A stretch of 64,000 bases of DNA from Pontederia crassipes (taxonomy: Eukaryota; Streptophyta; Magnoliopsida; Commelinales; Pontederiaceae). Location of the stretch: assembly GCA_030549335.1 (NCBI GenBank), contig CM060189.1, positions 28,977,001-29,041,000 on the forward strand. The letters are read 5' to 3'. Both the position numbers and the translations under genes were made by a program. Shown piece by piece: positions 22,594-32,674 of this stretch. A model generated the notes under the pieces. The model did not search any database, had not been told where the DNA came from, and worked only from the letters and a program-made list of their open reading frames with translations. How positions within the stretch are numbered: the stretch's first letter is position 1; each line of letters opens with the position of its first letter.

Positions 22594-22626
22594 ACAAGTT
22601 GTTCGAGGAATTAGGGTTTATTCGAG

Positions 22627-25600
22627 ATGTCAGGAGGATCGCGGATTGAGATAGAAAAATTTGATGAAATACGGTTTGATCTCTGGAAGATGAAGATGGA
22701 GGATCTCTTCTGTCATCGAGATCTTTGGACGGCAATCGAGAAGGAGAGGCCAGACATGGAAGTGGCGAAAGTCGCGAATGGGGCTTCCTCCAGTCAGGCA
22801 GATCCAAAGGCGATCGAAGAGTGGGATCGGATTGATAGAAAGGCGAAGGGTTTAATTCGGCTTTGTCTCGCAGATTCAATTCTTACGAATGTGATGAGCG
22901 AACCTACAGCCAGAGATCTGTGGAGGAAGTTGGAATCTCTATATTAAAGTAAGTCATTGGTTAATAAGTTATTTCTCAGAAAAAAATTGTACAATCTTCG
23001 GATGCATGAGGATGACTCGTTCTCTACACATCTTTATAACTTTAATACGGTGGTAAGTCAACTTGTATCAATCGGTGTTAAGTTTCAAGATGATGATAAG
23101 GCAATAACATTGCTCTGTTCGCTGTCGAATTCATGGGACAATCTGATTGTCGTGATTGATGACGGGGATAAAGAACTTTCGTATGAAAGTGTATGTGCTG
23201 CCTTATTGTCAGAGGAAACACGGAGAAATGGATCGGCAAGTTCTGGTAAAGAGGCGCTGGCGGCTAGAGGAAGGCAACCAAAAAAGACTCAGAATCAGAA
23301 AGGGTCCATGTCCAAATCTCGTGGGCGTTCGAAGAGTAGAGATAAGAAGGTGCAATGCTAGAGATGTCAAGAGTGGGGCCATCTGAAACGAGATTGCAAA
23401 AACAAGCCAGTTCACAGGAAAGAAGCTAAGTCATCATCAGATAAAAAGGAAGCTGAAGTAGGGGATATGTATCTGGCTTCTGCATGTATGGCACAGTCAG
23501 ATAAGGATGTCTGGCTCATCGATACTGGTGCTTCGTATCACATGACACCCCATAGACACTGGTTTTGTGAATATGAGGAGTATAATGATGGGGATGTCAT
23601 GCTTGGAGATGATACTGCGGTTCAGATTGTGAATATGAAGACTCTAACAGATGTGATGCATATACCACTTATGAGCAGGAGTCTGTTATCTGTTGGTACA
23701 ATGGATGATTCGGATGTTATATTCAGTTGCAACAAGGATTCGTGCAAGATGATCAGAGGGTCTATTGTTATTGCACGATGGGTTCGCTATGACACATTGT
23801 ACAAGTTGCTCGGAGAGACAATATCTGTGGGCTGCGAATTTATTTCTAAAGAGGTCAAAGAAGATGAAGACAACACATCTATGCTGTGGCATCAGAGATT
23901 ATGCCATATCAGTGAGAAAGGACTTTCTACCATAGCATCAAATCAGATGGTAGAAGGAGTTCCAGATTATTCTGTAGGCTTCGGGTTCTGTGAATATTGT
24001 CTCCATGGAAAATAGAACCGAGTCAGTTTTCAGCACTCAGGAACAAGAGCATCGAAGATTCTCGATCTGATCCATAGTGATATCTTTGGACCAACTCCGA
24101 CTCCATCTATTGGAGGGTCCAGATACTATGTCTCTTTCATAGATGATCTTTCGAGATACAGTTGGATTTATTTTATCAAAAATAAGTCAGATGTATTCGA
24201 TAAGTTTCGAGAATTTAAAGTTTTGGTGAAAAACCAATTGAGCAGCAAGATCAAGGTCCTTCGTACAGATAACAGAGATAAATTTTGTTCAGATAAGTTT
24301 GAGCAGTTCTGCGTGGACAATGGCATTGCAAGGCAGAAGATAACTCTATATACACCTGAGCAGAATGGAGTAGCCGAAAGATTAAATCGGTCACTCAGAA
24401 AATGCCAGATGTATGCTGAGTTGGGCAGGATTGGGACAAGAATTTTGGACAGAAGCTGTAGCCACAGCAAACTATTTGAAGAACCGCTCACTGACCTCAT
24501 CAGTGAAGGATCGAACGCCTTATGAGGCAATGTTTGGGAAGAAATCGAATCTGTCTCATGTTCGAATGTTCGGATGTGACACATATGTTCATATAACTAA
24601 GGAAAAGCGGGGTAAGCTTGACAATAAGTCTGAGAAGAACATATTTGTCGAATACAAAGAAGGAGTCAAGGGCTATAAACTGTGGAATCCAAGGACAAGG
24701 TCTATCGTATACAGCAGGGATGTTATTTTTCGTGAAATACGATCCCAAGTTGAGGCCCAGGAAAATGATGAACCCAAGAAAGCTGTAATATTTGAAAAAG
24801 ATTCTGATTCTGAAGCTACAGAAGTGGCTGCACAAGATACTTCAGTTGAGTTTGTTGCAGAATCTGATCAAGAGTACTCGATTAATGAAGTTGAAGATGT
24901 AAATTCAGATGAAGACCCAGATGTTGGTACCATACCAGTTCTCAGGAGATCGACACGAGAAAGAAGAGCACCTCTTAGATACTCTCTTAGTGCTCTGAGT
25001 TTGTTTCATGCTTTGAACATCATCGGAGAAGAACATAGTTCTATAAAAAATGCAAGGTCCAAGGATGATGCAAATCAGTGGGAGCTTGCTATGGCAGATG
25101 AAATGCAGTCACTGAATAAAAATGAAACATGGACTTATGTAAATTGCCCAAGGATAGAAAGGCAATTGGTTGCAAATGGGTGTTCAAGCGAAAGCTAAAA
25201 CCGGATGGGTCTGTAGAGAAATACAAGGCGAGACTGGTAGCAAAAGGGTACTTATCAGATTGAGTGAGTTGACTATGATGAGATTTTTTCTCCCGTGGCG
25301 AAAATGACTTCAATTAGATTTGTTTTATCTCTGGCAGTAGCATATAATCTTGAAGTAGAGCAGATGGATATGAAGACGACATTCCTTCATGGGGACTTGG
25401 AGGAAGAGATATATATGAAGTAACCAGAAGGTTTTGAAGTTCAAGGTAAAGAGAATTTGGTGTGCAAATTGAAGAAGTCTTTGTATGGATTGAAGCAGTC
25501 GCCAAGGATGTGGTACCAGAAGTTTGATACGTGCATGCTCGACCTCAAGTTTGTACGTTTAGATTCAGATCATTGTATTTATGTGAAGAGAGTTGGAGAT

Positions 25601-26640
25601 CAGTTTATCATTCTTACACTGTATGTGGATGACATGTTACTGATTGGAAACAGCATGAAGATGGTGAATTCAGTGAAGGGTTTGTTGGCCAAGAAGTTTG
25701 AGATGAAAGATTTGGGACCGACGAATTTTATTTTGGGTATGCAGATTAGAAGGGATCGTTAGAAGCGAAAGTTGTGGCTAGGACGGGAGAAGTACATAAA
25801 AGAAGTGTTGAAGAAATTTAACATGTCAGACTGTAAACCAGTGAGTACTCCTATGTCTCTAGGAACCAAACTTTCTGCAGAGCAATGCCCGTAAACGGAT
25901 GAAGAAGTTCAAGAGATGGACCGTGTGCCATATGCAAGTGCAGTGGGCAGCTTGATGTATGTCATGGTGTGCACACGTCCAGATATAGCCCAACCAGTAG
26001 GAGTCTTGAGTCAGTATATGTCTAACTCAGGCAGGGAACACTAAAATGCTATCAAGAGAGTTTTCAGGTACTTTCGTGGAACTTCAGATTTTGCTTTGTA
26101 TTTTGAAGGTACATGGAAAGTACAGGGAAAGAAAAGAGGCTTGATATTGTAGGTCATGTAAATGCTGATTGGGGTGGAGACATTGATAGTAGACGGTCCA
26201 CTAGCGAATATGTTTTTGCATTATTTGGAGCTGCACTAAGTTGAATGAGCAAGAGACAAAGCGTGGTAGCACTTTCTTTTACAGAAGCTGAATATATGGC
26301 TCTTACTCATGCTGCAAAAGAGGTCATATGGCTACAGCGATTGTGCTTGGAGCTCGGATTTGAGCAAGGTGCCGTGGAGGTGAGATGTGATAATCAAGGT
26401 GCTATTCAGTTAGCTAAGAATCTTGCATTTCACTCACGCACAAAAGCATATTGACATCCAATATCATTTCATTCGAAAAAAGGTGGAAAAGAAAGAGGTT
26501 TAGCTTGAAAAGGTTGATACAACAGAGAATAGTTCTGACTTTCTGACTAAAGCTATTACAAGTGCAAAGTTTGAATGGTATTCTACTGTTGTCGGATTGA
26601 AGAAGAATGTTGCTGACAAGACTCTTATTGGTGTGAAATG
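22627..26640 (+). pseudogene. Copia gag-pol, interrupted
   Basis: The order on the plus strand is: a gag UBN2-type region from 22627; a CCHC knuckle near 23355-23400 (RCQEWGHLKRDC, its first part hit by a stop); and an aspartic protease with WLIDTGASYHM near 23512. Next are a pre-integrase LWHQRLCHISEKG near 23884 and an integrase core with SDIFGP and YTPEQNGVAERLNRSL near 24346. The reverse transcriptase has MDMKTTFLHGDL near 25364 and YVDDMLLIG near 25621. RNase H has SFTEAEYMAL near 26275. Stops include those near 22945, 23359, 24013, 25421, 25760, 25892 and 26042, with frame changes near 24410, 25190 and 25260. No working polyprotein can be produced. Confidence 0.9.
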
Positions 26641-26646
26641 GAAGAA

Positions 26647-26970
26647 TGTTAAAGTTGGTGAATATTTCAGGGCCTCTTATTTCTCACACGGGGTTCGCCC
26701 ACGTGAGTTCAGGGAAATCTGGCGTGCGAACAAAAGAGGGGGTTCGGGGGACACCGCCCCCCACAGTGGTCCCGTTTATTTTCAGACTTATTTATAGCTT
26801 ATTTTCAGATGTAATCTGTGTGACGGTTGTATACTTAAACGATATAGTGGAACCTCTTTGCAAGACATAGTCCTAATCTCAATGATGAACCTGAGTAATT
26901 CGTGTGCCTCCTCTATTTTTTTTACAATTTCTCTACGATCTTCTCTTCCCGTTCTCAAATTTTTCCATAA
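26647..26970 (+). repeat. 3' LTR of the Copia element
   Basis: It runs from TGTTAAAGTTGGTG to TTTTCCATAA, matching the family LTR but lacking part of its GC-rich centre. The terminal CATCA has become CATAA. Confidence 0.8.
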
Positions 26971-27284
26971 TAGAGACACATCCTCCCTGACGAGTCCACC
27001 AATAACGTGAAGATGGCCAGCAGGACTCAGAGACTACGACGCAAGACCGGAAGCCCTGCCGAGTAGAGGAGTAGGACACAGGACTTGGTGGCCCGAGCTG
27101 ACATGGGGTACCATCTTTTTTCTCTTTCTTTTTTCCTTTCCCTGTTTCATCTGAACAGTGAACAGCAACTATATATGTTTATTTATTATAAATTATAATG
27201 CAACTGATCCGGTGATCGAGTGTTTGCATGGTTTGTTCATATATAATTCCACTGATCTGGAATCCTCTACGGCTCTACCAGCTT
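26971..27284. other. Non-coding stretch between Copia element and solo LTR
   Basis: No gene was recognised. By position this may be original sequence upstream of the extensin gene, pushed away by the Copia insertion. Confidence 0.4.
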
Positions 27285-27289
27285 CTCTC

Positions 27290-27748
27290 TGATGGGAAAA
27301 TCCGAGAACAAGGAGAGAAGATCGCAGAGAGATTGCAGAAAAATAGAGGAGACACACGAATTTACCCAGGTTCACCCTTGAGATGAGAGTTACGTCCTGC
27401 AAAGAGGTTCCACTATATCGTTTAGGTTTACAGCCGCCACACAAAATTACATCAGAAATTAGGCTATTAATAGCCTCTCCAAACCGGGTTTAAAACCCAA
27501 ACAAACAGAGAAAAAACCTAATCCGAGCCACACGGGCCGGCTAAACAAAAGCCCAAAACCTGTCTAGGTTTCGGGGGCGCTGCCCCCGAACCCCCGCCCG
27601 CTCACCGGCGAGCGGGGCCCCCCGAACCCCCCTTTCGTTCGTACGCCAACCATACTGTTAATTGGATAATACTCAGATTCCCCTAAGCTCACTTGGGCGA
27701 ACCCGGTGTGAGAAACAAGGGGCCATGAAGTATTCACCAACTCTAACA
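27290..27748 (-). mobile_element. Solo LTR, Copia-type, antisense
   Basis: A 459-base LTR on the minus strand with the perfect 5-bp duplication CTCTC at 27285-27289 and 27749-27753. It differs from the solo LTR at 4649-5109 at only about a dozen positions by eye, so both are much younger than the neighbouring Copia element. Confidence 0.92.
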
Positions 27749-27753
27749 CTCTC

Positions 27754-30700
27754 GTCAGATTCCACAGTGCTCCATGCCATTCCTAATCCAACAAGATCAC
27801 CCCCAAATCCCACTATTTCGAAATATATACTATATACATATATTCAGTGGCCTTCTTCCAATGTGATTTTGAAGGAATGAAGTGTTGAGAAGGTTGTGAG
27901 TTTAACCAAGAGGTATATGTTCTGTACAAAAAGGTTGATACTTGATCGTATTAGCTATTTGATTAATCTTCCGATGCCATGGGTATTCGGCAAATAGATC
28001 TACGTGATCGAGTATTTAATATATACCTTATGTTAGAATTGATATATTGATCGTTAAAAGATCAGTAAAGTAAATTATATGTAGAACAATCATGGATATC
28101 ACATAAGCCATTTGGATATTAATGTTCACGACGGGCGGACGGGGAAATCGATTTAACTAATTAAGCAGCAAATCGATTCTCCAATCATTGAACAGCTTCG
28201 ATAAATCTGCATGTGACGCTAAGGTGCGTCCATGTTCATTGCTTTTTGTTACATATCTGGTTTGGCCATTTGATGCACACATCTAAATTGTGAATTATTT
28301 TCTTTTACCCAGTGTTAAAGTAACGGACTTGCGATTGTGCTTTTCCTTTTTCATCCTAACGTCGTATTTGAATGAGATAGTGGAAGGATAATCCTGGTCA
28401 AAATATTAATGTTATGTTATAGCTTCACATACTCGTTAAATCATTTATTTATATTTGTGTTGTGTAATATGGCATAGTTAATTAGGTGAACAACTTATAT
28501 GTACTTGTAATTTTCAGAAATAATGTATATGCTTAGGTTTTTATCATGTAATTTCCCTAAAAGGGAAGTCGTACCTTCAGAAATTAGCGTATATCGAATT
28601 CCATCAACATCAATTTCCATTATTTTAACCGAAAATTGCATGCGTATTTACCTTTACTTGAAAAGAATTGTGAGAAAATCAGCAATAGGCGATAAAAATT
28701 TAGGGCATGCATCTCATGTCACGGAATTATCTTCAAAGAATATTATTCTTTCATCTTGTTTTATGTTTTGTTTTCGTTATCATCGAAATTCAATACCATT
28801 ATCATCGCCGAGATTTATTTAACACGTTAACTAATTCACCATAAAAAAAATCAATCCAACTATTATATCTCTCAAAGAATCCTTTCTTTAGGTACTAATT
28901 AGATGTGTTTGTACGTGGATTTTTGGGGTAATTAAAGTCACGGCATGCACATGCAGCTGCTTGAACGTTGTTGATTGGAAGAAGGTGCTGGTCAGCAAGT
29001 CTTAGGAATCTTGGTTTAGTATATGACCCTTATGGTGTCTCACTAACTGTTCAGTAGTGATTAATTAACTACAGCTTCAAAGACAAAATAGACGGCTAGC
29101 AATCATTTTCTACCATTAATGGTTAATTATTGTCCAAAGTTTTCTTGTCACCTTTAATAAAAGACAATTGGGTGAGGGCTTCTATAAATTATTGTGGTTA
29201 TAAATCTATGTTTTTTTCTTTTTTTATCTCGTCATGCATTTTACTATTTCACGCAGATCGGCGGTATGCCGCCATTATAACTCTTTTACGACCAATGCAG
29301 TCTCCAAAAGTTTGAAATAAAAAACTGAAATATTTCCACTTTTTTTCTCTATCTGGTTCGAAAGTTACAAGACTAAAGATTTAACTTTTCCTCATAAATT
29401 TATCCCATGCATGATGCATGTGAACCCTCCTGCCTGACCAAAGAAAAAGTCTTGTTGTAGTGTTCTCTTTCTGCTAGAATATACGTCAACAGGATTGATG
29501 GTGTTTCTTGTGCACTCGCGTGCATTGGTCCCCCAAAATGTGGTGAGTGCATGGCAGTGACACATACGTGCATGAAGATTGAAGAATTTGGGTTGGGACT
29601 TGGATTAAAGTTTGACGTCGTTCTCAAATCCAACTTTGTGATTGGACTGCATCCAGCACAGGGAACCTTTACCTAATCTCGGTCATAAAATATTAATTAA
29701 AAGGTCGCACTGAGCAATAATTGGCTACTTACTACATTTGTATGGATATGAGTCATATGACCCTATGGATCATATTCTTATATCGACATATATATATTAA
29801 TGGGCCTTGGCTCATCGGTCATTTTCAATCCTTGTTATTTGTACATAAAAAATTAGACTTGGGGGCCTAATTAATTTTTTAATCTAAATTAGCAAATGAT
29901 TATCGAGTGTTAAGTATTGTTATTTCTTTTTTTTTTATAGTCATACTATCTTTTAGGGATATGGATGTGTAAACCAGGTAAGCACAAAAAATATTAAAAG
30001 GTTTTTGTTCACTGTTATTGATCACTATCACCGACGTTTTAAATTCTACTTAAAGTATTAATATCTTTTTAAGTTTACCCGTGTAGGAATTTGCATATAC
30101 ATTTTCAATTTCTATTTATTTTTCCATAATGTAATTCTGCATCTATCTAGCTTGTTGATAGCTTCTCTAGAGTTCAAGGGGCGTTATTATGGAATGCAAA
30201 ATTTCAATTTGATTGACGAAAAAGAAAAAAAATGTACCAATTAAGTTTATTAAGAAATCGGTCAATGAATTTTATCATTGGTTAATTCAATAAATTGATA
30301 TATGAAATTAAATCATTTTTTTGTCATATTACCTGAATATTGATTAATATATTAGATTAAGTAAAATGCAATATAATTGTCATTTAGTATTTTTTTTTCA
30401 TGTCGCTTCCGGTTCATTTAATATGTCACGTACGTCGGTTAAGGGATGTAATTAAGTGGTGGGCATACGTGAAGTGGAACCCCATGCTGAGCAAGTCCCA
30501 AAATTATAATCTCACTTTTCATTTGTCGTGACTTGTATTAAGTACCAAAGTTGCAATTTGCATGCCATTATATATGTAAATAATTTTCATGCACGAAATA
30601 ATGTAAATATATTGGTTGAAATTAATGGAATGCTATATTATCTTGCATGCGTGAAAGTCAAATGAAAATATTTTGATGCCAACCTAATTGGTATATTGGA

Positions 30701-30904
30701 AAATAAACTACATACATAGGTTTTTCTCATGTTTTATTTGTTGAAGTTCACTTAAACTTTGTGTTCTTTCACTTACAATTGAATGTCTTATATATTTTAA
30801 TAATTGAAGAATTATTCAATAATGGTCACAATTTTAAGGTAAGTTATGTATGTCTATTTTACACCTTTGCTCTATCATTGAGTACACCCATTAATACATA
30901 CATG
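27754..30904. other. Gene-free intergenic stretch
   Basis: About 3.1 kb of AT-rich sequence with several short open frames, none recognisable. I saw no transposon ends, RNA genes or long repeats. Confidence 0.45.
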
Positions 30905-30940
30905 ATTTAATGGGTGTCCTACACCACTACAAGAAAAAGT

Positions 30941-31620
30941 CGTATTTCCGACGGTCTATTTTCGACGGTCCGACATCCGTCTAAAATATCGACAGTTTTT
31001 TCGGCGGATCTTCCAAACTGTCGATATTTCGTCGGATAATTTTCGACGGTTTTAGCCGTCTAAACTTTCGACGATGCTTAATTCGTCGGAAGGTTCTGTC
31101 GAAAATATTTATACTTCGACGGTTATGACCGTCGATAATTTCGGCGATTTATCTAACCGTCGAAACTTCCAGCGGTCTGAACCGTCAAAAAATTTCAACA
31201 CTGGTTGCATACAATTATTGAACTTATCGACGGTTTTGACCGTCGAAATTTGCGACGTTCGAAGCAACCGTCGATATTTCGGAGGTCATACCCGTCGATA
31301 GTATTTAAATAAAATATTCTAGCTTAATTATTTTCGACGGTCTCAGCCGTCGAAAATGAAAATTTATAATTTACACAAACTATAGATCTGTTGATGTTTT
31401 AAAAATTTATTATTATGGAAGTCGACGGCTAAAACCGTCGATATTTCGACGGTTTGAAGAACCGTCGAAACTATCGACGGCTAAAACCGTCGATATTTCG
31501 ACGGTTTGAATAACCGTCGAAACTATCGACTATTTTTCTAGCGGATTCGAGCCGTCGAAACGTGAATTAATATAATATTATATTTACCTATGTTGCGGCG
31601 GTTTCGACCGTCGAAAAGTG
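30941..31620. repeat. Left subterminal palindromes of the CACTA element
   Basis: Many copies of CGACGGTT and AACCGTCG, often paired as short hairpins such as TCGACGGTTTTGACCGTCGA, fill this stretch. In En/Spm elements such reiterated subterminal motifs are the binding sites of the TNPA protein. A near-exact 56-base block is duplicated around 31420-31530. Confidence 0.9.
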
Positions 31621-31622
31621 GT

Positions 31623-31630
31623 TATATAAA
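31623..31630 (+). promoter_or_regulatory. TATA box of the CACTA transposase gene
   Basis: TATATAAA sits directly after the left subterminal repeats and before a GC-rich leader. A donor-like GCGCAG|GTAGGT at about 31750 suggests a long 5'-UTR intron reaching an acceptor just before 37227, which would contain the minisatellite and the nested LTR element. Confidence 0.55.
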
Positions 31631-31796
31631 AATCTGACCCCACTCTTACTTTGAACGTTCGTCCGGCCGTCGCACGTTTCGTCCGCTGTTCGTCCGGCCG
31701 TCGACCACCTCCCACCCGAAGCTTCCGCCGCCAACTGGAATCTCCGGCGCAGGTAGGTCCGATCCCCGCCCTCCTTGGATATATAATTTGTCTCTC

Positions 31797-32030
31797 CGGC
31801 GGCCAGATCCGACTGCCCTCCGTGCGGCAGCCAGATCCGGCCATTATTCGCGTGTGGCGGCCAGATCCGGCGGCCATTCGCGCGCGCCGGCCAGATCCGG
31901 CCGCCAATCGCGCGCGGCGGCCAGATCCGGCCGCCCTCCACGCGCGGCGGCCAGATCCGGCCGCCCTCCGCGCGCGGCGGCCAGATCCGGCCGCCCTCCG
32001 TGCGGCGGACAGATCCGTCCGCCCTCCGCG
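31797..32030. repeat. 30-bp GC-rich minisatellite, left part
   Basis: About eight units related to GGCGGCCAGATCCGGCCGCC, with CTCCGCGCGC as spacer. Each core is an imperfect palindrome. The 30-base period keeps all frames open, so the long Arg/Ala/Pro frames here are artefacts. The array continues after the LTR insertion at 36325. Confidence 0.9.
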
Positions 32031-32660
32031 TGTCACGGGGCATTTCCCGTGACACGAAGCGTGAAGTCTCGCGGCACCAGTGCCGCTCAACTTATAGCCC
32101 TCGGCCGCTTAGCGCCGAAAACATGGAACACATGCAGCCGCCCCGCACTGCGTAATATTGCGGAGTACCAAGTTATCCTTATGAATGACCAAGTAGGTGA
32201 CGTTCCCGTAGGGTACGTCTTTTGCATCTTCAATATGTAACAAGACTCCTATACCTACGGTACACTGGGAGGAGTTCACTAGTGTCTTCCGAGGCCCAAT
32301 TGTATATTATGTTTCATCATATTTAATACAAGTAAGCTTTCCTTTAATTCTAGTGTCATGACTTTGAGCGTGGGGTGGCAACCCACATCGGTGTCCCTTC
32401 GTGGCGTCTCGTGGTCCCTTCGTCGCCCCTTCGGACTTTAAGCGCCCAAGCGCCTACATTAGTGCCGCAACGCACTAATGTCACGGTCTCGTGACGAGTA
32501 GTCCAACACTCTAGTCATGTCCGTGATTGAATGCCTATAAGAGCGACTCTCGGCATAGTCGTCTTGACCATAAAACTTCCGCTGCAAACTCAAAACAGGC
32601 TTGGCTAGGTGCCTATCCACCTAGTCGCCGCACGTGGTCTAGGAGAATGATCCCGTGACA
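32031..32660 (+). repeat. 5' LTR
   Basis: It begins TGTCACGGG, then a mirrored CCCGTGACA at 32047-32055, and ends CCCGTGACA at 32652-32660. The LTR therefore starts with a hairpin whose second arm equals the LTR end. Against the 3' LTR it lacks a roughly 30-base piece near the middle. Confidence 0.9.
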
Positions 32661-32662
32661 AG

Positions 32663-32674
32663 TGGTATCAGAGC
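32663..32674 (+). other. Primer-binding site (initiator tRNA-Met)
   Basis: TGGTATCAGAGC is an exact 12-base complement of the 3' end of plant initiator tRNA-Met, starting two bases after the LTR. Confidence 0.92.

Larger units (their letters stand above)
22284..26970 (+). mobile_element. Ty1/Copia LTR retrotransposon, decayed
   Basis: The Copia domain order gag, protease, integrase, reverse transcriptase, RNase H lies between two LTRs of one family. The 5' LTR (about 22284-22579) is truncated and internally deleted; the 3' LTR (26647-26970) begins TGTTAAAGTTGGTG. A primer-binding site follows the 5' LTR and a purine-rich stretch, AAATGGAAGAA, precedes the 3' LTR. The two LTRs differ at many places and the genes have numerous stops, so the insertion is old. 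No target duplication is visible because the 5' end is lost. Confidence 0.9.

Noticed and set aside
28523-28822. 100-codon plus-strand frame in the intergenic stretch
   Set aside because: No recognisable sequence, promoter or splice context; the length is plausible by chance in a 3-kb gene-free region.
30941-31620. CRISPR-like regularly spaced palindromes
   Set aside because: The spacing is irregular, there are no unique spacers, and the region is bounded by CACTA ends in a plant genome. They are transposon subterminal repeats.
31584-32240. Arg/Ala/Pro-rich open frames of 130-170 codons on both strands
   Set aside because: They lie on the 30-bp minisatellite, which leaves every frame open, and run into the LTR. 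No start context or domain supports a protein.
32663-32674. Possible tRNA-derived sequence
   Set aside because: Only the 12-base primer-binding match is present; there is no cloverleaf around it.
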